DNA from: Diplocloster hominis
Lineage (GTDB): Bacteria; Bacillota; Clostridia; Lachnospirales; Lachnospiraceae
Length of the DNA: 64,000 bases
Assembly (NCBI RefSeq): GCF_032380655.1
Contig: NZ_JAWDIY010000008.1
Coordinates: forward strand, 62,001 to 126,000
Direction: 5' to 3'
A program made the position numbers and the translations under genes. Below the pieces are notes generated by a model. That model was not told where the DNA came from. It worked only from the letters and a program-made list of their open reading frames with translations, and did no database searches. This document shows, piece after piece, positions 52,977 through 62,176 of the stretch. The stretch's first letter is position 1; the number at the start of each line of letters is the position of its first letter.

Positions 52977-53111
52977 TGATTACTGGTTCTTTCTGAGAGT
53001 TGGGGTATAGCCTGGTAATTGGAATGTCTGTCCGCAACCGGCTTAATGTATAAGTACACGGGCATTCCGGTTACCAGGCTATACCCAACTCTCAGAAAGA
53101 ACCTGATTACT
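52977..53111. mobile_element. 119-bp MITE with 8-bp target site duplication
   Basis: Terminal inverted repeats of 42 bp (52985-53026) and 41 bp (53063-53103) beginning GGTTCTTTCTGAGAGTTGGG, differing by one inserted G and a TT/CC change, surround a 36-bp centre. Direct repeats TGATTACT occur immediately outside (52977-52984 and 53104-53111). No coding capacity. TIR plus 8-bp duplication fits mobilisation by a transposase of an 8-bp-duplicating IS family such as ISL3 (GGnTCTTT ends), which is an inference. Confidence 0.85.
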
Positions 53112-53184
53112 GTAGACGGTTGATTTGAAATAAATTATACTTAATATAACTAAATATAATTTATAGTAATGAAAGTCGGTGATA

Positions 53185-53601
53185 ATGGTGAAACCCAAAT
53201 TTAAAGTAACAATTAGAATCATTATTTTGATGATTTTATTCACCATAATTAATTTGTATATTAATTATTCGTCTGACAGCAAATCATTCAAATATATAGA
53301 ACGTAAAGATTATGATTGGATTAATCTTGTATCAGATTCCAGGAAAATAATGATTAGTGATTACGATGATAAAAATGATTTAGCCTCTATTATAGACGAT
53401 ACCATTATTTACCCTCGAAGATTTAGTAAATTAATCAATAATAACGAAAATGGGATAAATTTATATATTTATAAGGATAATGAAATAGAAAGTACACTGA
53501 ATTATAGTGTAAAAGATAATGTTGTTTATGGCAGGTACTTTTGGCTGGGGCTGAATAATAATGAATTTCGTGATTATATCAATAGCGTATTAAATGATTA
53601 G
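53185..53601 (+). CDS. AT-rich membrane-anchored hypothetical protein
   Basis: About 138 residues, MVKPKFKVTIRIIILMILFTIINLYINYSS then a hydrophilic, Asn/Asp/Lys/Ile-rich part, so a single N-terminal membrane anchor or uncleaved signal with an exported domain. The ribosome binding site is weak (AGTCGGTGA); GTG at 53179 is an alternative start. Base composition is much more AT-rich than neighbouring genes, suggesting foreign origin, and it sits directly after the MITE. No family recognised. Confidence 0.65.
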   Translation: MVKPKFKVTIRIIILMILFTIINLYINYSSDSKSFKYIERKDYDWINLVSDSRKIMISDYDDKNDLASIIDDTIIYPRRFSKLINNNENGINLYIYKDNEIESTLNYSVKDNVVYGRYFWLGLNNNEFRDYINSVLND

Positions 53602-53606
53602 ATCCG

Positions 53607-53633
53607 GCCCATGCGGCATAGAACCGCATGGGC
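53607..53633 (+). terminator. Terminator after the AT-rich gene
   Basis: GCCCATGCGG/CCGCATGGGC with a 7-base loop, then GTTATATTTATA. Confidence 0.6.
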
Positions 53634-53657
53634 GTTATATTTATACAGACTGTAAAA

Positions 53658-53694
53658 AAAATTGGTGCTGGAATCTGTTCCCGGCACCAATTTT
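53658..53694. terminator. Second terminator-like hairpin
   Basis: AAAATTGGTGC/GCACCAATTTT around 15 bases. Together with the hairpin at 53607 it insulates the AT-rich gene from the signalling operon. The rest of 53695-53780 shows nothing recognisable. Confidence 0.7.
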
Positions 53695-53785
53695 CATATA
53701 GGAAGAAAATAAAATACATTTTTTAAGGACTAAGAATTGGAGATCCGGACCTTGGAGATCTAAATACTCGGACTTCTTAATATAG

Positions 53786-53814
53786 TTGATAATTAACGGG
53801 GATTTTGTTATACT
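53786..53814 (+). promoter_or_regulatory. Promoter of the c-di-GMP/binding-protein signalling operon
   Basis: TTGATA (53786-53791), 17-bp spacer, TATACT (53809-53814); leader about 165 bp. Confidence 0.7.
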
Positions 53815-53984
53815 TTATTGGTAAATGAGTAAGGCTGGGGAACCCTGCCGTAAATAAAACATAGTGGGTGAAGCGGGGATAAATGGATAAGGATTTTATA
53901 ATAAACCTGCGGGAACCGGATGCGGATGTCCATACATGAAGCAGAGCAGACGCGGTCTTGCCCCGGGGAAAAGAGGACGGCGGT

Positions 53985-56900
53985 ATGAGGAAGCAGGATA
54001 CACTTTTAATTGTGGATGACGAGGAGGTCAATCGCGCCATCCTCCGTGCACAGTTTAATCAGGAATATAATTTTATAGAAGCCGAGAATGGTGAGCAGGC
54101 CATGATGCTGATCCGGCAGTATCGGGATTCACTGGCGGCAGTGCTGTTGGATCTTGTCCTGCCGATCAAGGACGGTTATGAAGTCATGGTGGAGATGACT
54201 CAAAGCGGTCTCATGACCCGCATTCCGGTTATCGTTATCACCTCAGATGAGTCCACAGAGAACGAGGTTCGGGCCTTTGATCTGGGTGCGGCGGATATCA
54301 TTATCAAACCGTTTGAACCCCATGTGGTTCGCCGCCGGGTACAGAATACAGTAGAGCTGAACCGCCACAAGCTGCATTTGGAAGAGATGGTGGAGGAGCA
54401 GGCCGTTAAGCTGCGGGAGTCGCGCGACGTCATCATGGACACGCTTTCCTCGGTCATCGAACACCGCAGCGCTGAGACCGGCCAGCATGTCCTGCGCATC
54501 CGTATGTTCACCAGGATACTGTTGGAGGAGGTCATGCGAAGCTGCCCGGAATACGATCTAAACGAACGCGCTATCGGTATCATTGCGGAAGCAGCTGCCC
54601 TCCATGACGTCGGCAAAATCTCCATTCCGGATACTATTCTCAATAAGCCGGGCAAGCTCACGGCGGAAGAGTTTGAGATAATGAAATCCCATTCGGTGAA
54701 GGGCTGTGAGATTCTGGAGAGGCTTGAGCGTATGGGGGATCAGGAATACCTGACCTACGCCTACAATATCTGCCGCTATCATCATGAACGGTGGGACGGC
54801 AGGGGATATCCGGACGGGCTCATAGGCGATAACATCCCCGTCTATGCCCAGGCGGTCGGTATCGCCGACTGCTACGACGCATTAACCACTGACCGGATCT
54901 ATCGCAAGGCGCTTCCTGCCCAAATAGCGGCCACGATGATCCTGAATGGCGAATGCGGGCAGTTCTCCCCCCAACTGCTGGAGTGTTTCAAAAATGTGGG
55001 GGAACAATTCTCTTCTCTGGCCCTCAGCTACTCGGACGGTCAGCCATTGCAGGAGATTTCCGGCCTGATTCCACGGTCTGATCATCTAATGGAGCGGGCT
55101 CTTCCACCAGAACCGGAAGCGGGACATACCAAGTATTTTTCCCTTCTGCGCTACCTTGATTGTACCGTGATGGAGGTAGATCTGAATCTGGGTGCTTACC
55201 ACCTGATTTATCAGCAGAACGAGGATTTCCAGGAGCTTCGCTCCAGCGAAGTGTTTGAGGAAGCGTTCCGCATTTTTGTGGAAAACTGTGTCCACCCGGA
55301 AGACCGCTCAGCCGTTCTGGAAATTCTGAGCAGCTACATAGACGACTTCTTTGGCCGGGGTTTGATGAAAAACACCCGGACCTATCGGGTGCTGCACCGG
55401 GCAACCGGTGAGTACGTCCGGTATGAGGCCACCGCTCTGCGGGTCAATGTCGACAGCCCCAAGGATCATAAGCTGCTCATTATCTGGAAACTATTGGAGC
55501 CGGGCACCGGGAATAACGCTGCATGGACAGAAAAGACCGGTGCTCCGACCATACAAAATCTGCCTGTGGGAATCCAGCAATGTCTCGGCGATCAGTGGTT
55601 TACAATAACTTATGTCAATTCCGGGTTCATCACCTTGTTCGGCTACAATGAGCAGGAGCTTAAAAGCCGCTTCCGGAATCACTTCTTCGAGATGATCCAC
55701 CCGGAGGACCAGCAGGCGGTGCGCCATAAATTTCTCGAACAGGTCAGCGCCTCCGGCTCCCAGGAACTGGAATACCGGGTTATCTCCAAACAGGGACAGG
55801 TAGTCTGGGTATTGGATAAATGCCGCATGTTTTCCGGTGAGGACGGTCGGGAATATCTCAACTGCGTGCTCACTGACATCACCCAGGTTAAGCAGGCCCA
55901 AGAGGCGCTACGCCTGAGTATGGAGCGCTACCAGATCATCCTCAACCAGACCAATGACATCATCTTTGAGTGGAACATCCGCCAAGATAAGATTACTTAC
56001 TCCCCCAACTGGGAAAAGCGCTTCGGATATGTGCCGCTTGATTCAAGTGCGCAGGTACGGACAATCTCTCATATCCTACCGGAGGATCTGCCGCATCTGA
56101 AAAAATTAATGGAAGATGCCTCTTCCGGCGTCTCCTATGCGGAGGCAGAAATACGGATTGCCAATGCTGACGGAAAGTACCTGTGGTGCCGCATACGGGC
56201 GACCTCGCAGTTTGATGAGGCCGGACAGCCGTTAAAGACAGTCGGCGTTATCGTGGATATCGATGCGGAAAAGCGCCGGACACAAGTCCTCGTCAACAAA
56301 GCGGAGCGGGACGCCCTGACACAGCTCTTTAACAAAGCGACCGCAAATGAAAGAATCCGGCAAATGCTGGAGGAAAAGACCAAGACGGATCAGTTTGCCC
56401 TATTTCTGATCGATCTGGATAACTTTAAACAAATAAATGACACCCGCGGCCACATGTTTGGAGACGCGGTGCTGACCGAGGCGGCTTTGCGTCTCAAAAC
56501 CCTGTTTCGGGCAGATGACATCATTTCCAGGTTTGGCGGAGATGAATTCTTAATTTTCTTTCACCACACCGCCACGGATGCCTTCCTGCGTAAAAAAGCG
56601 GCACAAATACTGGAAACATTTCACTCCATGTATGTGGACGAACTAAAGGATTGTCCGCTGACTGTCAGCATCGGTATCAGCCGCTGCCCGGAGGACGGAG
56701 ATGATTTCCAAACGCTTTTCCAGCAATGCGATCAAGCGTTGTACGAGGCGAAACAGCTGGGAAAAGACCAGATTGTCCTGTATGATGCAGTCACCATGAA
56801 GAAGATTTTTGGGCTTAGTGTACGGCAGATAGCCGCCGGTACCCGCATCGAATCGGATGATACTATCAAACTTGACGTGGACAGTCTCGTGCCGCTGGTG

Positions 56901-57725
56901 TTCCGCAAGCTCTATGAATCCAGGGATATTGAGTCGGCAGTCAACTCAATTTTAGAAATGGCGGGACGCAAATACAACGTAAGCCGGGTCTATATCTTTG
57001 AGGACTCGGAGGATGGACTTTGGTGTAAGAATACCTTTGAGTGGTGCAATGTGGGAATCGAGCCGTGCATCGATCATCTGCAGTATGTGGATTATACCGA
57101 AATGGGCGGTGATTACCGGGAGAATTTCAACGAGAACGGTATCTTTTTCTGTCAGGACGTTTCAAGCCTTCCGAGGGAACAATATGAGATTCTGGTGTCC
57201 CAGGGTGTTCGGTCGCTGCTGCAGTGCGCGCTGCGGGATAAAGGGAAATTTGTCGGTTTTGTCGGTTTCGACGACTGCAATTTGCTGCGCGCGTGGACCC
57301 AGGATCAGATCGACGCGCTGACCTTCATCTCGGAGCTGCTTGCCACGTTCCTGCTAAAGAAACGGGCCCAGGATAGGATGGTCTCCACAGCCCGGGATCT
57401 GAGAATGCTTCTGGACAACCAGAACTCCTGGATTTATGTCATCGACCCAGATACCTTTGTTCTGAAATATATCAATGCCCAAACCCTGCGTATTGTACCG
57501 GAAGCCCGGACCGGCATGCGCTGCTATGAAGCGTTTTTACATCGGGACGTCCCTTGTGAGCGGTGTCCGGCCAGCGAAATCAGACGTGTTGTCAGCCAGT
57601 CGCTGGAGATATATAATCCGGTTCTTAATCTCTGGCTGATCGCGGATGGATCACTTGTCCGCTGGGGGGAACAGGATGCCTGCCTGCTGGCGTGCCATGA
57701 TATTTCAAAATATAAGAGTACGTAA
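53985..57725 (+). CDS. REC, HD-GYP, PAS, GGDEF, GAF, PAS multidomain c-di-GMP protein
   Basis: About 1,246 residues. REC at 1-120 (LLIVDDEEVNR; Asp in AVLLDLVLPIKDGYE); HD-GYP at about 150-340 with HDVGKISIP (near 207), HHERWDGRGYPDGL (near 273) and DCYDALTTDRIYRK; PAS-like units at about 380-500, 530-640 and 645-760; GGDEF at about 765-930 with intact RFGGDEF (near 851) and an inhibitory RxxD site (RADD) five residues upstream; GAF-like at about 965-1125; C-terminal PAS-like unit with CERCPASEI. It therefore has both c-di-GMP synthase and phosphodiesterase signatures. No membrane segment. It is first gene of an operon with a hybrid kinase and a binding lipoprotein. ATG 53985 is preferred over TTG 53958. 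Confidence 0.92.
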   Translation: MRKQDTLLIVDDEEVNRAILRAQFNQEYNFIEAENGEQAMMLIRQYRDSLAAVLLDLVLPIKDGYEVMVEMTQSGLMTRIPVIVITSDESTENEVRAFDLGAADIIIKPFEPHVVRRRVQNTVELNRHKLHLEEMVEEQAVKLRESRDVIMDTLSSVIEHRSAETGQHVLRIRMFTRILLEEVMRSCPEYDLNERAIGIIAEAAALHDVGKISIPDTILNKPGKLTAEEFEIMKSHSVKGCEILERLERMGDQEYLTYAYNICRYHHERWDGRGYPDGLIGDNIPVYAQAVGIADCYDALTTDRIYRKALPAQIAATMILNGECGQFSPQLLECFKNVGEQFSSLALSYSDGQPLQEISGLIPRSDHLMERALPPEPEAGHTKYFSLLRYLDCTVMEVDLNLGAYHLIYQQNEDFQELRSSEVFEEAFRIFVENCVHPEDRSAVLEILSSYIDDFFGRGLMKNTRTYRVLHRATGEYVRYEATALRVNVDSPKDHKLLIIWKLLEPGTGNNAAWTEKTGAPTIQNLPVGIQQCLGDQWFTITYVNSGFITLFGYNEQELKSRFRNHFFEMIHPEDQQAVRHKFLEQVSASGSQELEYRVISKQGQVVWVLDKCRMFSGEDGREYLNCVLTDITQVKQAQEALRLSMERYQIILNQTNDIIFEWNIRQDKITYSPNWEKRFGYVPLDSSAQVRTISHILPEDLPHLKKLMEDASSGVSYAEAEIRIANADGKYLWCRIRATSQFDEAGQPLKTVGVIVDIDAEKRRTQVLVNKAERDALTQLFNKATANERIRQMLEEKTKTDQFALFLIDLDNFKQINDTRGHMFGDAVLTEAALRLKTLFRADDIISRFGGDEFLIFFHHTATDAFLRKKAAQILETFHSMYVDELKDCPLTVSIGISRCPEDGDDFQTLFQQCDQALYEAKQLGKDQIVLYDAVTMKKIFGLSVRQIAAGTRIESDDTIKLDVDSLVPLVFRKLYESRDIESAVNSILEMAGRKYNVSRVYIFEDSEDGLWCKNTFEWCNVGIEPCIDHLQYVDYTEMGGDYRENFNENGIFFCQDVSSLPREQYEILVSQGVRSLLQCALRDKGKFVGFVGFDDCNLLRAWTQDQIDALTFISELLATFLLKKRAQDRMVSTARDLRMLLDNQNSWIYVIDPDTFVLKYINAQTLRIVPEARTGMRCYEAFLHRDVPCERCPASEIRRVVSQSLEIYNPVLNLWLIADGSLVRWGEQDACLLACHDISKYKST

Positions 57726-57785
57726 GAAAACGCGCCTGGAAAAGGATCATGTTCCATAACTTGCCTTGGGGGGGAGGAGAGTCGA

Positions 57786-60011
57786 TTGAAAATACATAAG
57801 AATGCCGGCAGCAATGATAAAAGACAGAGCTGGAACCCGGTACTGATTGTGGCAGTTCTGTTGCTGGTAGCTGTCATCTGTACAGCAATCGCTTTGTTTT
57901 ACCGCTCTTTGGAGCGGGAAATTTATACAGAGCGTGTCGCCTACCTGAAAGAAATTTCCGAACAGATTGTGGTTACCACCGATTCGGTGTCCTCCGCCCA
58001 ATATGATATTGCTGAATTTTTTGCCAACCATCTGCAGGAGGAGCCTCTGACGACAGAAGAATCGCTGGCAGCCTTTATCAAACAGGAAGAAAATATGTAT
58101 GCCCAGGACGGACTTTCCCTGCTGGCCTTTGACGAACAGGGAAATTATTACAATGCGGCAGGAGATCATTCCCGCTGGCTGGGAAGTATCGTGCGGATCG
58201 ACCAGACATCTGCGGTACGTCAGGTGGAGATCACCACATTGCCAACCGCCACCACCCAAACCGACGAGATGGTCTTTGTACATCGGATGGAGAAGCCGCT
58301 GACCCTGCAGGTGGCCGATGTAACCGTAACCCATGTGGCGGTGGTGCGGGATATGGCCGTATTCAATAAGGCATTTCAGATTACGAGCTTTTCGGGTCAG
58401 GGAGAAAACTATATCATCAGCCGTGAAGGCACCAAAATCTACCGTGAGCAGACGCCCAGCCAGCTGATCGGGGATGTCTACAATGTGCTTAAACCGCTGG
58501 AGAAGCTGACCTTCCAATACGACGGTTCGTATGAAAAACTCCGTCGGACCGTCGCCGAAGGCGAAAGCAGCAGCATGGAGTTTTGCAGCGAAGAAGGAAA
58601 ATACTACTATGTCACCACTTCGCCCATGACGGACAACGGCTGGTCTATGCTGTCGATCCTCCCCTCGGCTGTGGTCAGTATGCGGATGCAGGACTTTATG
58701 AGAAAGACTCTCTTCGGTATGGGGAGTATCGCGCTGGTCATTGTTATGGTGGTTTCCTTTGCTGTCATTCTGGTAGTACGCTTTCAGTCGGGCCAAAAGC
58801 TGCTAAGGCAGCAGGCCGCGGCCAATGAAGCTCTGCGTGCGGCAGCTGAGGCCGCGGAGGAGGCCAGCCGCGCAAAAACGGTATTTCTTTCACACATGTC
58901 TCATGATATTCGTACCCCGATCAACGGCATAATGGGCATGACTGATATCGCTGCCCGCAGTATGACGGACCCGGTACGATTGGCGGACTGTCTGGGGAAG
59001 ATCACCTCGGCTTCGCGTCATCTGCTCAGTCTGGTCAACGACGTACTGGATATGTCCCGCATCGAAAGCGGCAAAATACAGCTGGAGGATAAGCCTTTTT
59101 ATCTGGACAGCCTGCTGGACGGCTGCTACAGTGTGGTGGCAGGACAAGCGTTGGAGAAGAAGCTTGACCTGCAGACCGATTTTTCCGGGACAGCTAAGGT
59201 AATCTTACGGGGGGACGAGCTTCATCTGCGCCAGATTCTCATCAACATTCTTGGCAATGCGGTCAAGTTCACGCCCGAGGGCGGAAAAGTGGTATTTACA
59301 GCCCGGAACAAGGTCTCTGCGGACGGGCGGGAAGCCGATCTTGCCGTCATCATACGCGACAACGGCATTGGTATAAGCGAGGAATTCCAAAAGAAGATCT
59401 TTGAGCCGTTTGTCCAGGCCGGGGAGATCAGCCGGAGCAATTATCAGGGCACCGGACTCGGAATGTCCATTGTAAAACAACTGCTCGATCTGATGGGTGG
59501 AACCATTGAGATAGAGAGCGCGCCCGGAAAAGGCAGTGCGTTTACGGTGAGGCTGCGGCTGCCGGTGGAGGACATCCCCCTGCAGGAGCAAAATGCCGTT
59601 GATAAAGTCAGTCTTATAGGCATGCATGCGCTGCTGGTGGAGGACAACGAACTGAACATGGAGATCGCCCGGTTTATGCTGGAGGACATAGGCATTCAGG
59701 TTACGCCCGCATGGAATGGGAAGGAAGCGCTTGATACCTTTGTACGGCAGCCGGAAGGGAGCTTTGACGTCATTCTGATGGATGTCATGATGCCGGTCAT
59801 GGACGGCCTGGAGGCTGCCCGCCGTATCCGCCTCAGCGGCAAAAAAGACGCGTCATGGGTTCCCATCGTAGCCATGACGGCCAACGCCTTTGAGGAGGAT
59901 CGGAAGGCTGCTCTGGAGGCAGGGATGAACCGGCATCTGACGAAGCCCATTGAACGGGATGCGCTGATCCGCACGCTGAGCGGGCTGCGCATTGAGAAGG
60001 CAAAATGTTAA
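57786..60011 (+). CDS. Membrane hybrid histidine kinase with C-terminal receiver
   Basis: 741 residues from TTG 57786, six bases after GGAGGAG. TM1 (LIVAVLLLVAVICTAIALFY), extracellular sensor at about 40-310 of Cache-like make-up, TM2 (LFGMGSIALVIVMVVSFAVILVV), a coiled linker (AANEALRAAAEAAEEASRAK), His in SHMSHDIRTPINGIMGM (near 372), HATPase (ILGNAVKFT, DNGIGIS, GTGLGMSIVKQ), and a REC domain with Asp in DVILMDVMMPVMDGLEA (near 663). It may phosphorylate the REC domain of the upstream c-di-GMP protein. Partner of the binding lipoprotein downstream. Confidence 0.92.
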   Translation: MKIHKNAGSNDKRQSWNPVLIVAVLLLVAVICTAIALFYRSLEREIYTERVAYLKEISEQIVVTTDSVSSAQYDIAEFFANHLQEEPLTTEESLAAFIKQEENMYAQDGLSLLAFDEQGNYYNAAGDHSRWLGSIVRIDQTSAVRQVEITTLPTATTQTDEMVFVHRMEKPLTLQVADVTVTHVAVVRDMAVFNKAFQITSFSGQGENYIISREGTKIYREQTPSQLIGDVYNVLKPLEKLTFQYDGSYEKLRRTVAEGESSSMEFCSEEGKYYYVTTSPMTDNGWSMLSILPSAVVSMRMQDFMRKTLFGMGSIALVIVMVVSFAVILVVRFQSGQKLLRQQAAANEALRAAAEAAEEASRAKTVFLSHMSHDIRTPINGIMGMTDIAARSMTDPVRLADCLGKITSASRHLLSLVNDVLDMSRIESGKIQLEDKPFYLDSLLDGCYSVVAGQALEKKLDLQTDFSGTAKVILRGDELHLRQILINILGNAVKFTPEGGKVVFTARNKVSADGREADLAVIIRDNGIGISEEFQKKIFEPFVQAGEISRSNYQGTGLGMSIVKQLLDLMGGTIEIESAPGKGSAFTVRLRLPVEDIPLQEQNAVDKVSLIGMHALLVEDNELNMEIARFMLEDIGIQVTPAWNGKEALDTFVRQPEGSFDVILMDVMMPVMDGLEAARRIRLSGKKDASWVPIVAMTANAFEEDRKAALEAGMNRHLTKPIERDALIRTLSGLRIEKAKC

Positions 60012-60064
60012 ACATATGCAGCCAGAGAAAACGAATCCGGTAATATTTGAAAAGGAGTGAGATT

Positions 60065-61894
60065 ATGATGAAAATAATGCGTTCCTTTGCTCCCATTGCA
60101 TTGGCGCTTGCCCTGAGTGTCGGCCTTTTAGCAGGCTGTGGTGCAGCGAAGAAGCCGGAAAACGGCAGGCATGAGCCGCTTACTATTATGATGGGGAGTA
60201 TACAGTCCGCCCCCTTCCTGGCATTGATGCATGAAAAATACCCGGAAGTACAGCTGGATATTGTCAGCTATACCGGCAGCAATACCTCGGGTTATTACCA
60301 ATATCTGCTGGAAAACGGAGAGGTCACGGATATAATGCCCATGAATGTATTCAGTCTGCAGGAAGCGCAGCAGGAGTTTTTGCTGGACCTGTCGGGCTGC
60401 AGCTTTCTAAGCAACTACAAAACCGCCGATATCAATCAGGTCACACTGGACGGCAGTGTTTATGCGGTTCCCATGAGCGCCAGCATCATCGGCCTTTATT
60501 ACAACAAAACCTTGTTCACGGAGCACGGATGGGAAGTTCCGCAAAACTTTCAGGAACTCAAAGCGCTGACGGGCAAAATCAAAGAAGCGGGGCTTGATCC
60601 GGTGTCCGCCCAGTTTGAGTTATCGGGTAACGGTTTTTTCGATTTATTCACTATGGCTAAGACCAACTACCTGTCCACGCCGAAAGGGCTGCAGTGGGAA
60701 CAGGATTTTAAGGCCGGAAATGCTGCCGCCGCAGAAGGCCTTTATGAGGCTATGACTCTGATCCAGGAGCTGATCGACTGCGGGTTTTTGGATGCGGCTG
60801 ACACCGGGCGGAGCTATGAAGAAGGGATGCAGCGGTTTTACAGCAGGGAAGCGGCGATGCTCCTAAATGCCGGAGTTATTCCTCGTTTCACGCAGAACGA
60901 GGACGGCACCGGCGACCAATATGGGATCATGCCGTTTTATGGCGGAGAGGATGATAACTCCGTATTGATCTCAGCGCCTCTGTGTTACTATGGCCTGTCG
61001 AAAACGCTGGAGGAACCGGGCAATGAGCAGAAGCTGGAAGATGCGCTGAAGGTCATGGAAGTGCTGTCCACCGAGGAAGGGCAAAAATCCCTGATCAGGA
61101 AACCGGATAATTATATCACCCCTCTGAAAAATGAAATAATTCCGGAAAACTCTCCATTCCATGAGGTGAGCGACACTATCCGCAGCGGTCATACCTCCAA
61201 TCTGGCCTATGCCGGCTATGAACATCTTCTCATAGGGGTGGGTGATAAGGTGCGCGACTGGGTAGCTGGAAAATGCACCGGTGAGGATGTACTGGCCCTG
61301 ATAGATCAGATGCAGGCAGAATTCCTCAGCGGTACGCTGCCTGTGATAACCACAGCCACGCGGGACTTCACCATGGAAGAAACCGCTCAGCTCCAGGCGG
61401 AGGCGTTTCGGCAGGCGGCTGGAACAGAGATCGGTCTGGTTTCCCTGGGCGGATACCACGACGGTTATGAGAATTATTCCGGTGTTTGCGGAAAACTGTT
61501 TGCGGGAGGAGTCTCCCAGGATCAGATAAACGCTGTTGTGCCTGGTTTATATAATGATCCCATCTGTGTCTTGGAACTCCTGGGCGCTGACATCAAGGGG
61601 CTGTTGGAAGCAGGCTTTGTCACAGCAGAAGGGGTGGACGGGTTCCCATATATCCCTGCAGGTATTATTGTGACGAAGGATACGAACGGTAAGGTGAAAC
61701 AAATCATCATGGAGGACGGATCTTCTTTTGATGAGGCGGCAGCCTATACCGTGGCGGTGGACCTCGGAGGCTTTACGGAAGAGATTGGCCGTGTGGGCTC
61801 AGTGAAAGAAACAGAATTAGTGGTGGTGGATGTGGTGAAAGACTATATGAGTGCGCATTCCCCGCTGTCCCCGCTGGAGTCCAGTATAAAGTAA
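60065..61894 (+). CDS. Solute-binding lipoprotein with 5'-nucleotidase-C-like tail, no permeases
   Basis: About 609 residues, ATG 60065 seven bases after AAGGAG. Signal peptide and lipobox LSVGLLAGCGAAK; residues about 40-420 form a family 1 solute-binding fold (GSVYAVPMSASIIGLYYNKTLFTEHGW; YSREAAMLLNAGVIPRF). Residues about 450-590 (TEIGLVSLGGYHDGYENYSG ... INAVVPGLYNDPICVLELLGADIKGLLEAGF ... FPYIPAGIIVTKD) resemble the C-terminal domain of 5'-nucleotidases (the GGIR..PF.N....ELTG pattern) without the metallophosphatase part. There are no transporter genes around it; it follows a kinase and a c-di-GMP enzyme, so a sensory role (ligand presentation to the kinase) is inferred. Confidence 0.85.
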   Translation: MMKIMRSFAPIALALALSVGLLAGCGAAKKPENGRHEPLTIMMGSIQSAPFLALMHEKYPEVQLDIVSYTGSNTSGYYQYLLENGEVTDIMPMNVFSLQEAQQEFLLDLSGCSFLSNYKTADINQVTLDGSVYAVPMSASIIGLYYNKTLFTEHGWEVPQNFQELKALTGKIKEAGLDPVSAQFELSGNGFFDLFTMAKTNYLSTPKGLQWEQDFKAGNAAAAEGLYEAMTLIQELIDCGFLDAADTGRSYEEGMQRFYSREAAMLLNAGVIPRFTQNEDGTGDQYGIMPFYGGEDDNSVLISAPLCYYGLSKTLEEPGNEQKLEDALKVMEVLSTEEGQKSLIRKPDNYITPLKNEIIPENSPFHEVSDTIRSGHTSNLAYAGYEHLLIGVGDKVRDWVAGKCTGEDVLALIDQMQAEFLSGTLPVITTATRDFTMEETAQLQAEAFRQAAGTEIGLVSLGGYHDGYENYSGVCGKLFAGGVSQDQINAVVPGLYNDPICVLELLGADIKGLLEAGFVTAEGVDGFPYIPAGIIVTKDTNGKVKQIIMEDGSSFDEAAAYTVAVDLGGFTEEIGRVGSVKETELVVVDVVKDYMSAHSPLSPLESSIK

Positions 61895-61992
61895 GATAGG
61901 TATACGGCTGGAGTATTTTTGCGTGGCCTTTGCCCCTGGAGTCCGTGATAGCAGGTTATACTATTGCAGTCTGATTATCAAAGGGTATTTGT

Positions 61993-62031
61993 AAAAAAGG
62001 AACAGAGTTAAGATAAATCTGTTCCTTTTTT
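61993..62031 (+). terminator. Terminator of the signalling operon
   Basis: AAAAAAGGAACAGA/TCTGTTCCTTTTTT perfect 14-bp stem with an 11-base loop. Confidence 0.9.
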
Positions 62032-62108
62032 GGAGCTCGGACAGCAATATTTTTTTCAAATAAATCTATTAATCATATTTTAAGGATAACCGTTGGTGAA
62101 TGACGTTA

Positions 62109-62137
62109 TTGTTTTTCAGACGGAATAAAAGTATAAT
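62109..62137 (+). promoter_or_regulatory. Promoter of the last kinase gene
   Basis: TTGTTT (62109-62114), 17-bp spacer, TATAAT (62132-62137). Confidence 0.7.
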
Positions 62138-62176
62138 AGTGAATAGTGTTAGGGGTCAGGAGAGGGATGGGCGTGT

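Noticed and set aside
52985..53103. Integron attC-like site (GTTGGGT / ACCCAAC motifs in a hairpin)
   Set aside because: The motifs are inside longer perfect terminal repeats, flanking 8-bp direct duplications show a transposon-type insertion, and no integrase of the integron type is present.
60065..61894. Substrate-binding subunit of an ABC importer
   Set aside because: No permease or ATPase in the operon; neighbours are signalling proteins and the protein has an extra C-terminal domain.
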